NCBI GenBank assembly: GCA_022824945.1
Contig: JAJDYX010000016.1
Span: forward strand, 1 to 36,205
Source of the DNA: Candidatus Latescibacterota bacterium
GTDB lineage: Bacteria > Latescibacterota > UBA2968
Length of the DNA stretch: 36,205 nucleotides
Direction: 5' to 3'
A model generated the notes under the pieces. The model had not been told where the DNA came from and did no database searches. It was given only the letters and a program-made list of their open reading frames with translations. This document shows positions 25,723 through 33,842 of the stretch, one piece after another. How positions within the stretch are numbered: the first letter of the stretch is position 1; each line of letters opens with the position of its first letter. The position numbers and the translations under genes are program-made.

Positions 25723-26799
25723 ATGAATGCAACGGACCGTCTTTCGTTGACGATGGGGCAAATACAGGCAGAAGCTGAGGAACTTCAGAAGGCCTATATA
25801 GCAGGCGATAGTGCTGCGCGAGAACGGCTAGATCAAAAAGAAAAAGTTCTGGATGGATCACCTACAAAACGTCAGGCTTTGCGCGCGATTTCCAGCAAGC
25901 ATGGGTTCGGTTGGACCAATCTACTGAGCTATCTGGATCTTGACCAGGGGGTCCGGGAGGTGATTGAAGCAGTACGTCTTGGCGATCTGGACCGGCTACG
26001 AGCATTGCTCCGGGAACATCCTGAAGCCGCGAATCCTTTCTGGCCTGGACGGGATCAACCTCCCAAACCCATTCCCAATGATTCGATCCCCCTATTTGTG
26101 GCGTGCTATACGACTGGCAGAAAGGCAGATCCAACAGGACGTGCCTGCAAGCTCGCACAGGCTTTGTTGGAAGCTGGAGCAGATCCAGACATCGAAGATA
26201 GCACGCCATTGAACTGCGCGGCCAGTTTCAATCGGGTGGATTTTGCAGAAATCTTGCTGGACGGTGGGGCTAAGGTCGATGGCGCCAGCGACAACGGCGG
26301 ACCACTTGCACACGCTCTGTTTTTCGGATGGGATGTGGCGAAGCTGTTGGAGAAGCGGGGTGCAAAACTGGATCTGCGGATGGCCGCTGGTTTGGGGCGT
26401 ACCGATGCGATGTCTTCGTTTTTCAATGAAGATGGTACGCTGAAACCGGAGGCAAGTGCACTGAGCCTGATGTGGAGCCAAGGACGTGGTTTTTCAGACG
26501 GCGAAGTTCTTGCCCAAGCTCTTGTGAATGCTTGTATTGCCAATCAGGTGGAAGCAGTCGCGTTCTTGCTGGATCGGGGCACAGAAATCGATGCGATGCC
26601 GAAAGGGTTTGACTTCCGCACCACAGGGCTTCACCGTGCGCTTCGAAGAGGAAATACAGAGGTTGCCAAATTGATGATCGAACGCGGGGCAGATCTGGCA
26701 CTCAAAGACGGGCGGTATGGGCGGAACGCGCTGGACTGGGCTATGGAAAAGAACCTGGATGAGATTGCGAAACTGGTGAAGCAAAAAGGGAAAGATTGA
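25723..26799 (+). CDS. Ankyrin-repeat protein (cassette 4)
   Basis: 358 residues. After a charged helical N-terminus (1-75), ankyrin-type repeats follow: 'VIEAVRLGDLDRLRALLREHP', 'LAQALLEAGADPDIEDSTPL', 'NRVDFAEILLDGGAKVD', 'NQVEAVAFLLDRGTEID', and 'GNTEVAKLMIERGADLALKD'. The consensus G-AD/LL pattern is well kept. Ankyrins bind proteins; partner unknown. GAGGAG lies nine bases before the ATG. No signal peptide or enzyme domain is seen. Confidence 0.85.
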   Translation: MNATDRLSLTMGQIQAEAEELQKAYIAGDSAARERLDQKEKVLDGSPTKRQALRAISSKHGFGWTNLLSYLDLDQGVREVIEAVRLGDLDRLRALLREHPEAANPFWPGRDQPPKPIPNDSIPLFVACYTTGRKADPTGRACKLAQALLEAGADPDIEDSTPLNCAASFNRVDFAEILLDGGAKVDGASDNGGPLAHALFFGWDVAKLLEKRGAKLDLRMAAGLGRTDAMSSFFNEDGTLKPEASALSLMWSQGRGFSDGEVLAQALVNACIANQVEAVAFLLDRGTEIDAMPKGFDFRTTGLHRALRRGNTEVAKLMIERGADLALKDGRYGRNALDWAMEKNLDEIAKLVKQKGKD

Positions 26800-26872
26800 T
26801 ACCTGAGGGACAGAGTCACCCCGAAGCCTGCCGTCCTGGCAGGCCCGCCCAACCACCCCAGGGCCGCACAGC

Positions 26873-27000
26873 ACATAACAGCAGGCTCCCGGCTCGCTGC
26901 GCTCGACCCAAGTGACCGTGGCCTCCTCTTTCATTGATGCCAAAACCACTGATTCCTTCCCCCATGCACGGCCACTTCGGGAGCCTGCGAACCGTTAGCG
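26873..27000 (+). repeat. attC-like site 4
   Basis: 128 bases. GCACATAAC (26871-26879) is the exact reverse complement of GTTATGTGC at the start of cassette 4 (25624-25632). Perfect 11-bp arms GCAGGCTCCCG and CGGGAGCCTGC sit next to the core boxes. R' is GTTAGCG (26994-27000). Confidence 0.9.
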
Positions 27001-27043
27001 GAAACCACAAACCAGTATCGGCTGGTCGCCTCGAGTAGGTCAT

Positions 27044-27958
27044 ATGAAACCAAAGAAGACGCAGTGGTATCTGCGGAGAATCAGGGATGAGTTCCCGCGC
27101 CTTAAGTGGACGAAGTACAGAAGGGTTCAGACACACAGTCGCCCTGATCACGTGATGTTTCTGCTGGACAACGGCGTCGCTTTTCGGTTTGTGAACGATG
27201 AGGATGGGGACTTGAATCTTGCGCGAGAGCGGGCGGTCCTCGATCTCATCCGGCCTCGGTTGAGTGATATTCCGATACCAGACTACACATACGTGCCGAA
27301 GTCGTCGAACGATTTCGCCGGCTACAGGACTATTCCCGGAACACGTCTTTCTCCCTGGCGCTTCCAGAGACTGTCGAAAGCAAGACGGCATTCAGAAGCA
27401 AGGAGGCTGGGCCGCTTTCTCAGCGCTTTGCACAAGACTCCGCTTGAACCGGTGCGAAAGCTGGGCGTAGAGGCAAGGGATAAATCGCCTGGCAATCGCT
27501 CGGTGGCGAGTAGGCTCATGAGGGAGCGTTGGAAGGATTTGGATCGCCGAACGCGAGACGTATTCCAAGGTTGGATTCAAAGAAGTGGAGAGATCAACCA
27601 CGATTTCTCACCTGTCCTCACCCACTTCGATCTCTGGTCCAAACATATCTACCACGATCCCCGAACCGGGAAGCTGACGGGCATCATTGACTGGGGAGAC
27701 ATCAAGATATCAGATCCAGCAAAGGACTTCTATGGGTTCTGGGTGTACGGCGAGGCCTTTCTGGACGATGTGCTTTCCCACTATGATCTGGCTACACAAG
27801 GTCTTAGGGATCGCTCCTTCGAGCATTTCTGGGGAATCGCCATTCAAATCTGGCTTGATTCACTGGATGGCATATCAGGCGTTGCGGGTCACTTTTTCCA
27901 TCCATCGACATGGACGAAAAGGCCACTTTCCGATTGGCCTTTGTCTCAATACCGATAG
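27044..27958 (+). CDS. Aminoglycoside-phosphotransferase-fold kinase (cassette 5)
   Basis: 304 residues. 'VLTHFDLWSKHI' (191-202) stands in place of the usual LxHGDLxxxN: the catalytic Asp is kept (D196) but Gly is Phe and the metal-binding Asn is His. 'GIIDWGD' (213-219) and 'DPAKDFYGF' follow as in APH enzymes. The N-lobe has 'VAFRFVNDED' in place of the Lys-bearing strand, so nucleotide binding may differ. Only distantly related to the cassette 1 kinase. AGGT lies near the ATG. Function and drug relevance are unknown. Confidence 0.82.
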   Translation: MKPKKTQWYLRRIRDEFPRLKWTKYRRVQTHSRPDHVMFLLDNGVAFRFVNDEDGDLNLARERAVLDLIRPRLSDIPIPDYTYVPKSSNDFAGYRTIPGTRLSPWRFQRLSKARRHSEARRLGRFLSALHKTPLEPVRKLGVEARDKSPGNRSVASRLMRERWKDLDRRTRDVFQGWIQRSGEINHDFSPVLTHFDLWSKHIYHDPRTGKLTGIIDWGDIKISDPAKDFYGFWVYGEAFLDDVLSHYDLATQGLRDRSFEHFWGIAIQIWLDSLDGISGVAGHFFHPSTWTKRPLSDWPLSQYR

Positions 27959-27967
27959 TGCAGCTTC

Positions 27968-28054
27968 CGCTAACTCGCAGTGGCCAAACCCTACACCACA
28001 TCACCCAGCCCACATGTGCCTTGGGCACGCGTCGGCCACCGCCGTCCGTTAACC
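27968..28054 (+). repeat. attC-like site 5
   Basis: 87 bases. TCCGCTAAC (27966-27974) is the exact reverse complement of GTTAGCGGA at the start of cassette 5 (26994-27002). Arms around CGCAGTGGCC and GGCCACCGCC pair imperfectly. R' is GTTAACC (28048-28054). Confidence 0.8.
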
Positions 28055-28139
28055 GCAAGCGGCAAAAACTGAAAGCGCGCAAGAACCACCCCACCCCACG
28101 CCACCTCGAAATTACGGCAACGTCAGGCATCGCAAGACG
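28049..28139 (+). other. ORF-less cassette remnant
   Basis: 91 bases between two GTTA core sites (28048 and 28139) with no ORF and no R'' complementary to its own start. Probably a deleted cassette. Confidence 0.5.
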
Positions 28140-28156
28140 TTAGTGGCCATGCCGAA
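28122..28156 (+). repeat. 35-bp core-site repeat, copy 1
   Basis: Contains GTTAGTG (28139-28145) and the first 17 bases of the GNAT cassette. An identical copy lies at 33666-33700, where it is fused to an attachment-block fragment. Confidence 0.85.
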
Positions 28157-28174
28157 GGCGAGAAAGGTCACCGG

Positions 28175-28651
28175 ATGAATCATTCAGACATTTCTTGCCG
28201 AGTTGCGACCAGGTTAGACGTCGAAGCTCTGCTAAATCTCTTTCCTCAGATCACGAGCCGCCCCCATAGTCTTTCGGCCAAGACTCTCGGACTCGAAGAG
28301 TCAATCCGGATCTTCGATGAGATGTCTGCCTACGGCAACATATTCATCGTTGTGGGCGAATCGGACAAGGGAATAGTCGCCGTGCTCATAATGGCAATCG
28401 TTCCGAATTTCACTTACGAGGGGCGCCCTTGGGCTATCATCGAGAATGTCGTTGTTGCACGCGAACAAAGAGGCAAAGGATTTGGGAAAAAATTGATGAC
28501 ATTTGCGATGAACCTTGCCGAAGAGATGGGCTGTTACAAGCTACAGTTACTCAGCGGTCCAAACGAAGATCAGGTGGGATTCTATAGAAGCCTTGGAATG
28601 CAAGATGGGACGAGTCGTGGATTTAAGAAGTATTTCGTAGAGCGTGAGTAG
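28175..28651 (+). CDS. GNAT family N-acetyltransferase (cassette 7)
   Basis: 158 residues, single GNAT domain of normal length. Motif A 'VVVAREQRGKGFGKKLM' binds acetyl-CoA and the C-terminal 'FYRSLGM' is typical. The closest familiar types are small-molecule acetyltransferases, but no substrate is evident. AAAGGT lies seven bases before the ATG, inside the first 40 bases of the cassette. The frame remains open for 41 codons after its TAG stop. Confidence 0.88.
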   Translation: MNHSDISCRVATRLDVEALLNLFPQITSRPHSLSAKTLGLEESIRIFDEMSAYGNIFIVVGESDKGIVAVLIMAIVPNFTYEGRPWAIIENVVVAREQRGKGFGKKLMTFAMNLAEEMGCYKLQLLSGPNEDQVGFYRSLGMQDGTSRGFKKYFVERE

Positions 28652-28654
28652 GCT

Positions 28655-28777
28655 CACATAGAGAACTTGCGACTTAAGGATGCACCGGAGGCGAAAATAA
28701 AGAAACTTGAAGAATCTCTGAGGGACCTGGAAGAAGAGATCAAAGACTTTACTTCAAAGACGAAATGGGCTGACTGA
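28655..28777 (+). pseudogene. Coiled-coil coding fragment after the GNAT stop
   Basis: In the same frame as the GNAT gene, codons up to a TGA at 28775 encode a strongly amphipathic helix (KIKKLEESLRDLEEEIKDF). There is no ATG or ribosome site, so it is either the tail of a lost gene or a former GNAT extension. TTG at 28667 is the only possible start. Confidence 0.35.
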
Positions 28778-28802
28778 TACAAGTGAAGATGATTAGACTT
28801 TC

Positions 28803-28818
28803 TCTTGAGGTTTTCACA
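28803..28818 (+). repeat. 16-bp leader repeat, copy 2
   Basis: Same TCTTGAGGTTTTCACA as at 21436-21451, here 20 bases before the Nudix fragment, suggesting a cassette leader was brought in with it. Confidence 0.5.
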
Positions 28819-28838
28819 ATACGACGGACCGTTCAAAG

Positions 28839-28970
28839 ATGCCATCACATTACGTAAAAGCAGGCGTTGCCGGAGTGATTCTCAGAGGCAACCAAATTGT
28901 AATGATTCGCCGCAAAACAAGAAATCAGAAAACCATAGTTTATGGCATGCACTGTATTTCCGCCCCTTAA
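28839..28970 (+). pseudogene. N-terminal fragment of a Nudix hydrolase
   Basis: 43 codons beginning MPSHYVKAGVAGVIL and continuing GNQIVMIRRKTRNQK, the opening strands of a Nudix domain. The reading then loses homology and stops at TAA 28968-28970 before any Nudix box (GX5EX7REUXEEXGU). No Shine-Dalgarno is evident. The gene was cut, probably by recombination, since the core site GTTAGCC follows at 28993. Confidence 0.55.
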
Positions 28971-28992
28971 AAGGCTTCGCGCCTTAGGGTAC

Positions 28993-28999
28993 GTTAGCC
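28993..28999 (+). other. Integron-type core site GTTAGCC
   Basis: Matches the GTTRRRY core closely and begins the toxin cassette. Just upstream, AAGGC-TTCGC-GCCTT (28971-28985) is a short hairpin. No R'' complementary to the preceding cassette start was found, so the attC is degraded. Confidence 0.5.
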
Positions 29000-29092
29000 G
29001 AAGCGAATCGTCCTGGATGCCCTTAGAAGCAACCTGAAGGCAATACCCATTTTACTCTACCCTTTCCAAGCTAATTGCGGTATTTTATAAGT

Positions 29093-29587
29093 ATGACCAA
29101 ACCACGTGTCTATGTTGAAACATCGATTCCCAGTTTTTACGTCGAAAGACGCACTGCTCCTGATATTATAGCTCGACGGGACTGGACTCGGGAGTGGTGG
29201 GACAATGCGCCAAATCAATATGACCTGGTGACAAGTCCAGCAGTTCTGGACGAATTAATGGGCGATATTCCAGAGCGCACGGAACTACGATTGGCTGTTG
29301 TTCGGGACCTACCCCTTTTGGCCATCGAGCCAGCGATTTTGGAAATCGTACAGACGTACATTCAGCACAAGGTAATGCCCGCTCATCCTGGAGGTGATGC
29401 GATTCATTTGGCACTGGCGTCTTTTCACAAATGCGAATTTTTGGCCACCTGGAACTGTCGTCATTTGGCCAATGCAAACAAATTTGGCCACATTCGTCGC
29501 GTGAATACTTTGCTGGGGCTATTTGTGCCAACCTTGGTCACGCCCTTAGAGCTACTTGGAGACAACAATGAAAAAGAATCAGAATGA
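29093..29587 (+). CDS. PIN-domain protein, VapC-like toxin (cassette 8)
   Basis: 164 residues. 'PRVYVETSIPSFYV' opens a PIN domain with the first acidic residue as Glu (VET, as in this subfamily). 'SPAVLDEL' carries the second, 'GDAIHLALA' the third, and 'FLATWNCRHLANANK' the end. PIN toxins cleave RNA. ATG at 29093 is preferred because the family starts close to 'VYxETS'; a TTG at 29075 is possible. It overlaps the downstream partner by 20 bases, giving a compact toxin-antitoxin-like pair. Such pairs are frequent in chromosomal integrons, where they stabilise the array. Confidence 0.82.
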   Translation: MTKPRVYVETSIPSFYVERRTAPDIIARRDWTREWWDNAPNQYDLVTSPAVLDELMGDIPERTELRLAVVRDLPLLAIEPAILEIVQTYIQHKVMPAHPGGDAIHLALASFHKCEFLATWNCRHLANANKFGHIRRVNTLLGLFVPTLVTPLELLGDNNEKESE

Positions 29588-29741
29588 CCCAGTCATAGAC
29601 GAAATTCGGAAGATACGTCACCGTATCTCAGCACGTTTCGACCATGATCCTGCACAACTGGTCGCTTACTACATGGAACGCCAGAAAAAGTATCAGGATC
29701 GATTGATAGGATCCAAACCAATGATTGAAAATTTAGGTTGA
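29568..29741 (+). CDS. Small partner (probable antitoxin) of the PIN protein
   Basis: 57 residues, highly charged: 'DPVIDEIRKIRHRISARFDHDPAQLVAYYMERQKKY'. The ATG at 29568 has GGAG seven bases upstream and overlaps the PIN gene. Proteins of this length and pattern commonly follow this PIN subfamily. No DNA-binding domain is recognisable, so neutralisation would be by direct binding, which is inference. Confidence 0.75.
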   Translation: MKKNQNDPVIDEIRKIRHRISARFDHDPAQLVAYYMERQKKYQDRLIGSKPMIENLG

Positions 29742-29981
29742 TCGTTTGATATTCTACACTATTGACTCCTGTAGGCATGCCGCGTAGCAAATTTAGTCTG
29801 CCATTATCAACCATTTCTACACCATAAAATCCCTGCGAGATAAGTTTTCTGGCGGGGATTCTTTTCAAGAGCGGTTCGGCTTTCTCCCAACCCCTGCGCG
29901 GTTCGCAAGCCGTAAAACGTTAAAATGTAATTAGAAATACATCTTAGTGGGATCACTCCAATGATCAGAACTGCAAAAGCT
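29742..29981 (+). other. Spacer between toxin pair and second attachment block
   Basis: 240 bases without a supported gene. A GTTAAAA core-like box lies at 29919-29925 but no matching R'' is present. The segment looks degraded. Confidence 0.4.
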
Positions 29982-30142
29982 ATGGAGGGAAAGGAGGCGG
30001 GTTCTGAATAGAAATGATGCCTCCAGAGGAAGCATCTGCGAACATGTTCGGGATACAACCTCTGAAGAGAAGAATTCCCGCAAGGTCGGAGATACATAGA
30101 TTTGGTATGAATTACCGTAACAGTTCGTTAATCCCGTAGTTA
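29982..30142 (+). repeat. Attachment block copy 2 with recombinase 3' fossil
   Basis: 161 bases matching 21201-21361 with four differences. The first 30 bases are the last nine codons and stop of a recombinase gene whose remainder is gone, followed by the putative attI. After GTAGTTA the sequence differs from copies 1 and 3, again placing the junction at the core. It marks a second, now recombinase-less, insertion point inside the array. Confidence 0.88.
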
Positions 30143-30326
30143 CACGCAATTTTCCCCGCCCCAGAAAAACAAAACACCTGTAGCAGGCAGGCAAAGACAG
30201 AACAGCCTTCCACCCCAACCTCCTTTTCATACTCTACCTCAATAATCCCCAGAGTGCATCCATTATGTTGATTTCATGAGAACTGAAATTGCCAATAACC
30301 GAAATCACTTCTTTGGGGGCAGACAC
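30143..30326 (+). other. Leader of the permease cassette
   Basis: 184 bases without an ORF between attachment block copy 2 and the permease start. A run rich in CCCC and AAAACA resembles the 5' leaders of cassettes 1 and 9. Confidence 0.4.
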
Positions 30327-32812
30327 ATGCTGAAAAATTATCTCAAAATAATGCTGAGAAACCTGATAAACCATCGTTTCTACTCAGCTCTGAACATTAT
30401 CGGATTAGCCATTGGTTTGGCTTGTTGTATCCTGATAGGCCTCTATATCGACTATGAATTAGGTTTTGATCAGAACCAAAGGAATCGAGATCAAATTTAC
30501 AGGGTGATTCGAGAGACTAAAACAGTTGACCAGGCAGCTTTTAGTGAGCGCACATTAGGAGGTCTCGTAGAAGTCTTGAATCAGGATGTATATCCTGAAA
30601 TTTCTGAGACTTTGCGTATCCATCGCTGGCAAAGAACAATAATTGCTGACAATAAGAGAATATACAAACAAGCCTTTTGCCTTACAGACGAGAATGTTCT
30701 ACAGGTTTTGACTTTCCACTGATTCAAGGCGATCCCGAAACGGTTCTCTCAGAACCAGGTTCCGTTTTAATCACTCAAAGACTTGCACACAAACTGTTTG
30801 GCACTGAAAATCCGATTGGCAAAACCATTCTGATCGAGGAAGACGACAAAGATTATGCGCATCACGTTACAGGCGTCTTAAAAAATATGCCTGAGCAGAC
30901 GACCATTCGGTTCGATATTTTATCGGCGACTAAAAATGGGCGATGGCAAGAAAAATGGATGGCTTGGAAACCGAGAGGGGGGCGTCCTGCAGAAAGCTAT
31001 ATTTTGCTTAAAGAAGGTTATGATGCGAATCAACTTGAAGGCAAACTTTCAGATCTGATTCCGAAATACATGGGCGAAGCAGCTGCAAATAACATTCAAT
31101 ATCATTTGCAGCCCCTAAACCGCATCCATCTATACTCCAATCATGATTATGGCATCAAAATTGAGAATCGTGGTACTCCAGAGACCAGTAAACCTCATGG
31201 TGACATTCAAAATGTGTATTTGTTTTCTTTGCTTGCTATTTTTATTTTAGTAATTGCCTGTGTGAATTTTATAAACCTAACAACTGCTCGTGCAATTGGG
31301 CGGAGGCGAGAGGTCGGGCTTCGTAAGGTTGTCGGTGCAAACCGATTGCAGCTCATCACACAATTTTTGGGCGAATCTATATTTTTTGCTTGTATGGCGC
31401 TTATCTTGGCTTTGGTGTTGGTAGTATTGGCATTGCCAACTTTCAATTCGTTTTTTGATCGCGCCATTACACTCAATGTCAACACAACCCAGTTATTGCT
31501 CAGCCTTTTCGGTCTTATATTCATCGTCGGTATTCTGGCAGGGAGTTATCCGGCATTTGTCTTATCGACATTTCGCCCTGTTTCAATGTTGAGAGGTAAA
31601 TCCGCTACAAACGTCTCTACTCGGCTTCGCAAGAGTTTGGTTGTAGGACAATTTGCGCTTGCCATTTTATTGATGGTTGTCACTTGGGGTGTTTACAGTC
31701 AACAGAAATTTCTTCGAAATAAGAATCTGGGATTCGACCGCGAGCAGATTATTGAAGTTCCAATTTTTGAGGCAGCGAATAGCAACCAGATGATCAATCC
31801 CACGCTTTTCAAGAGCCAATACAACGCCATCAAACAAGCATTCACGACGCATCCCAATATTCTCAGCGCAACAACCACCCGTGGCCCTGTTGGAGAAGGA
31901 GCAACAGTAGAGACATTCCATCCCGAAGGAAAATCCACGTACAGTATGGATGTGATAATCGTGGATGAGGATTTTCTAGATTTCTATGGCATTAAATGCG
32001 TATCAGGCCGGAATTTCACGCGATCATATGCCGAAACAACAAACCCGCAAAGACTGAGGGGAAAATTAGACGAGCAGTTTATCTTGAATGAAACAGCGGT
32101 CGAGCAATTGGGTTGGACAAATCCAATAGGGAAACGATTTGCCTGGAAGGTTGGAGGCACGTTCTACCCAGATGGACTACGCTCCGGCACAGTCGTCGGT
32201 GTTGTCAAAGATTTTCATTACAAACCTCTTGACGAAAAAATCGGACGACTCGTATTGGTTGCAGAATTTCATGAGGCAAGGCTACTATACCTAGAGGTCA
32301 AATCTGAATATTTATCTCAAACACTGGCATTTGTACAAAAAGTCTGGGAAAGGTATATACCCAATCGTCCATTCACATTTTCTTTTCTTGATGAGAATTT
32401 GGATCGAATCTATAAAAATGAAAGAAAACTGAGCTATCTTTTTGGTTTCTTTTCAACCCTTGGTATTTTGATTGCCTGCTTGGGGTTACTTGGGTTGGCC
32501 ACATTGAGTGCGCAATACCGTACAAAAGAAATCGGCATTCGCAAGGTATTGGGAGCGTCTGTATCCAATATTGTTATGTTGCTATCCAGTGATTTTGCAA
32601 AGTTGGTCGCACTTGCAAATCTCTTGGCCTGGCCGATTGGCTACTATGCCCTGTGGCAGTGGCTTCAGAATTATGCGTATCGGGTAGATCTTGGATTTGA
32701 GTTCTTTATGTTAAGTGGTATCTTGGCTTTCCTTATTGCCATGATCACAGTGAGTTTCCAGACAATGAAGGCAGCTCGATCAAATCCTGTAGATGCCTTG
32801 CGGAATGAATAA
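30327..32812 (+). pseudogene. MacB/FtsX-type ABC transporter permease, frameshifted
   Basis: The first part (30327-30722) has 'MLKNYLKIMLRNLINHRFYS', a transmembrane helix (ALNIIGLAIGLACCILIGLYI) and the start of the periplasmic MacB_PCD domain. It stops at TGA 30720 after 'ENVLQVLTFH'. The second part continues in the -1 frame from 'FDFPLIQGDPETVL' to 32812, with three more FtsX helices near 31210-31560 and three at the end. Joining the parts at GTTTTGAC (about 30704) restores 'LQVFDFPLIQGD', so one T seems to be missing from a T-run. It could be a real mutation or a sequencing/assembly error. The family exports lipoproteins or peptides with an ATPase, but no ATPase gene is nearby. Confidence 0.85.
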
Positions 32813-32832
32813 AAAAACATGCGAAGGAATAC

Positions 32833-33552
32833 ATGAGCAACCCGAAACCAAGACACGACAGGCCAACTTGGGCAGGTCGAGTTCCAAGAGAAAAAATAGC
32901 CCGCCTTTATGCAACTGATGCACAGGGCATAGTTGACGAAGAGCTTATTGAAGACGTGGGGATTGGACTCTTCGCTCGTATCGAAAGCATTTTCAAAGCA
33001 CGGGAAGCCAGTGCTGGACGAGCAAGATGTCCATTATGTGATCGCCAGATAGACCACGACGGTATGAAGGATACGATTCTGAGATGCGAATCGTGCAACT
33101 GGGAACTCACCTGGGGCGAGTATCATAAAGCCAAACAAGGTAAGCATCTTGCTGCCGCTGGCCTCACGGTCTTTCTCCAAGAGTTCCTCCAGAAATACCA
33201 GACTGCGAGATCTCCAAAAGAGAAGATGGTCCTCATAGACACCTTGATTCATAGGTATCATTGGGAACTTGAGGGAGGACTGACTCGGCCTGGAGCCACA
33301 GATTTAATTGGAGGAAGACAGCATGAAATTATAGATTTTCTCAACAAGCTTTCATATGGCGAAACGAGTAGCCCTGAAATCTTAGCCAATAGAGCAGAAT
33401 GGATACAGAAGGTTAAAAAAAGCCAACAGCATCGCAAAACAAAAAGAGAGGAACGGCAGAAAAAAAAGGAAGAGCGGGAGAGAAAGAAGAACTTAAAGAG
33501 AAAAGTTAGACAACAGATGTTGGCGCAGAGGGACAAATCGAGTAAGTCATGA
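32833..33552 (+). CDS. Zinc-ribbon protein of unknown function
   Basis: 239 residues. Four cysteines in CPLC (66-69) and CESC (85-88) form a likely zinc ribbon, followed by 'WELTWGEYHKAKQGKHL'. The middle is helical. The last 50 residues are almost all Lys, Arg, Glu and Gln (TKREERQKKKEERERKK), a probable nucleic-acid-binding or coiled tail. AAGGA lies close to the ATG. It follows the permease by 20 bases. The 'CESCNWEL-TWGEYH' stretch loosely recalls HNH-type proteins, but no full HNH motif is present. Confidence 0.7.
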   Translation: MSNPKPRHDRPTWAGRVPREKIARLYATDAQGIVDEELIEDVGIGLFARIESIFKAREASAGRARCPLCDRQIDHDGMKDTILRCESCNWELTWGEYHKAKQGKHLAAAGLTVFLQEFLQKYQTARSPKEKMVLIDTLIHRYHWELEGGLTRPGATDLIGGRQHEIIDFLNKLSYGETSSPEILANRAEWIQKVKKSQQHRKTKREERQKKKEERERKKNLKRKVRQQMLAQRDKSSKS

Positions 33553-33665
33553 TTTTCCACCGAGTTGTGTTCAGTCGGGGGTGAATCTGAAGAATTGAGA
33601 TGGAACCTCTGCCTGCCTGAAAAGGATTCTTCAAACCAGATTCAGGCCGGTCATGTAGAATTAGA

Positions 33666-33700
33666 GTCAGGCATCGCAAGACGTTAGTGGCCATGCCGAA
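33666..33700 (+). repeat. 35-bp core-site repeat, copy 2
   Basis: Identical to 28122-28156 and includes GTTAGTG (33683-33689). It runs straight into the 47-base attachment fragment. Confidence 0.85.
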
Positions 33701-33746
33701 TAGATTTGGTATGAATTACCGTAACAGTTCGTTAATCCCGTAGTTA
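33700..33746 (+). repeat. Attachment block copy 3 (47 bp)
   Basis: Identical over 47 bases to the right end of copies 1 and 2, ending at GTAGTTA. The recombinase fossil and left 114 bases are missing. A new cassette-specific sequence starts right after it. Confidence 0.85.
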
Positions 33747-33842
33747 CAAGACAGCGGCGCAAAGATACACCCCAACCATCCTGCCCTGTTTATGGCGGGC
33801 AAAACCAAAAATCTCAGCGCCAGCAACCACAAGAGATACTGA

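Noticed and set aside
30690..30730. Programmed -1 frameshift in the permease
   Set aside because: The site GGTTTTG does not allow good tRNA re-pairing in the -1 frame (Val on GGT), and no downstream stimulator is obvious. A missing T is simpler.
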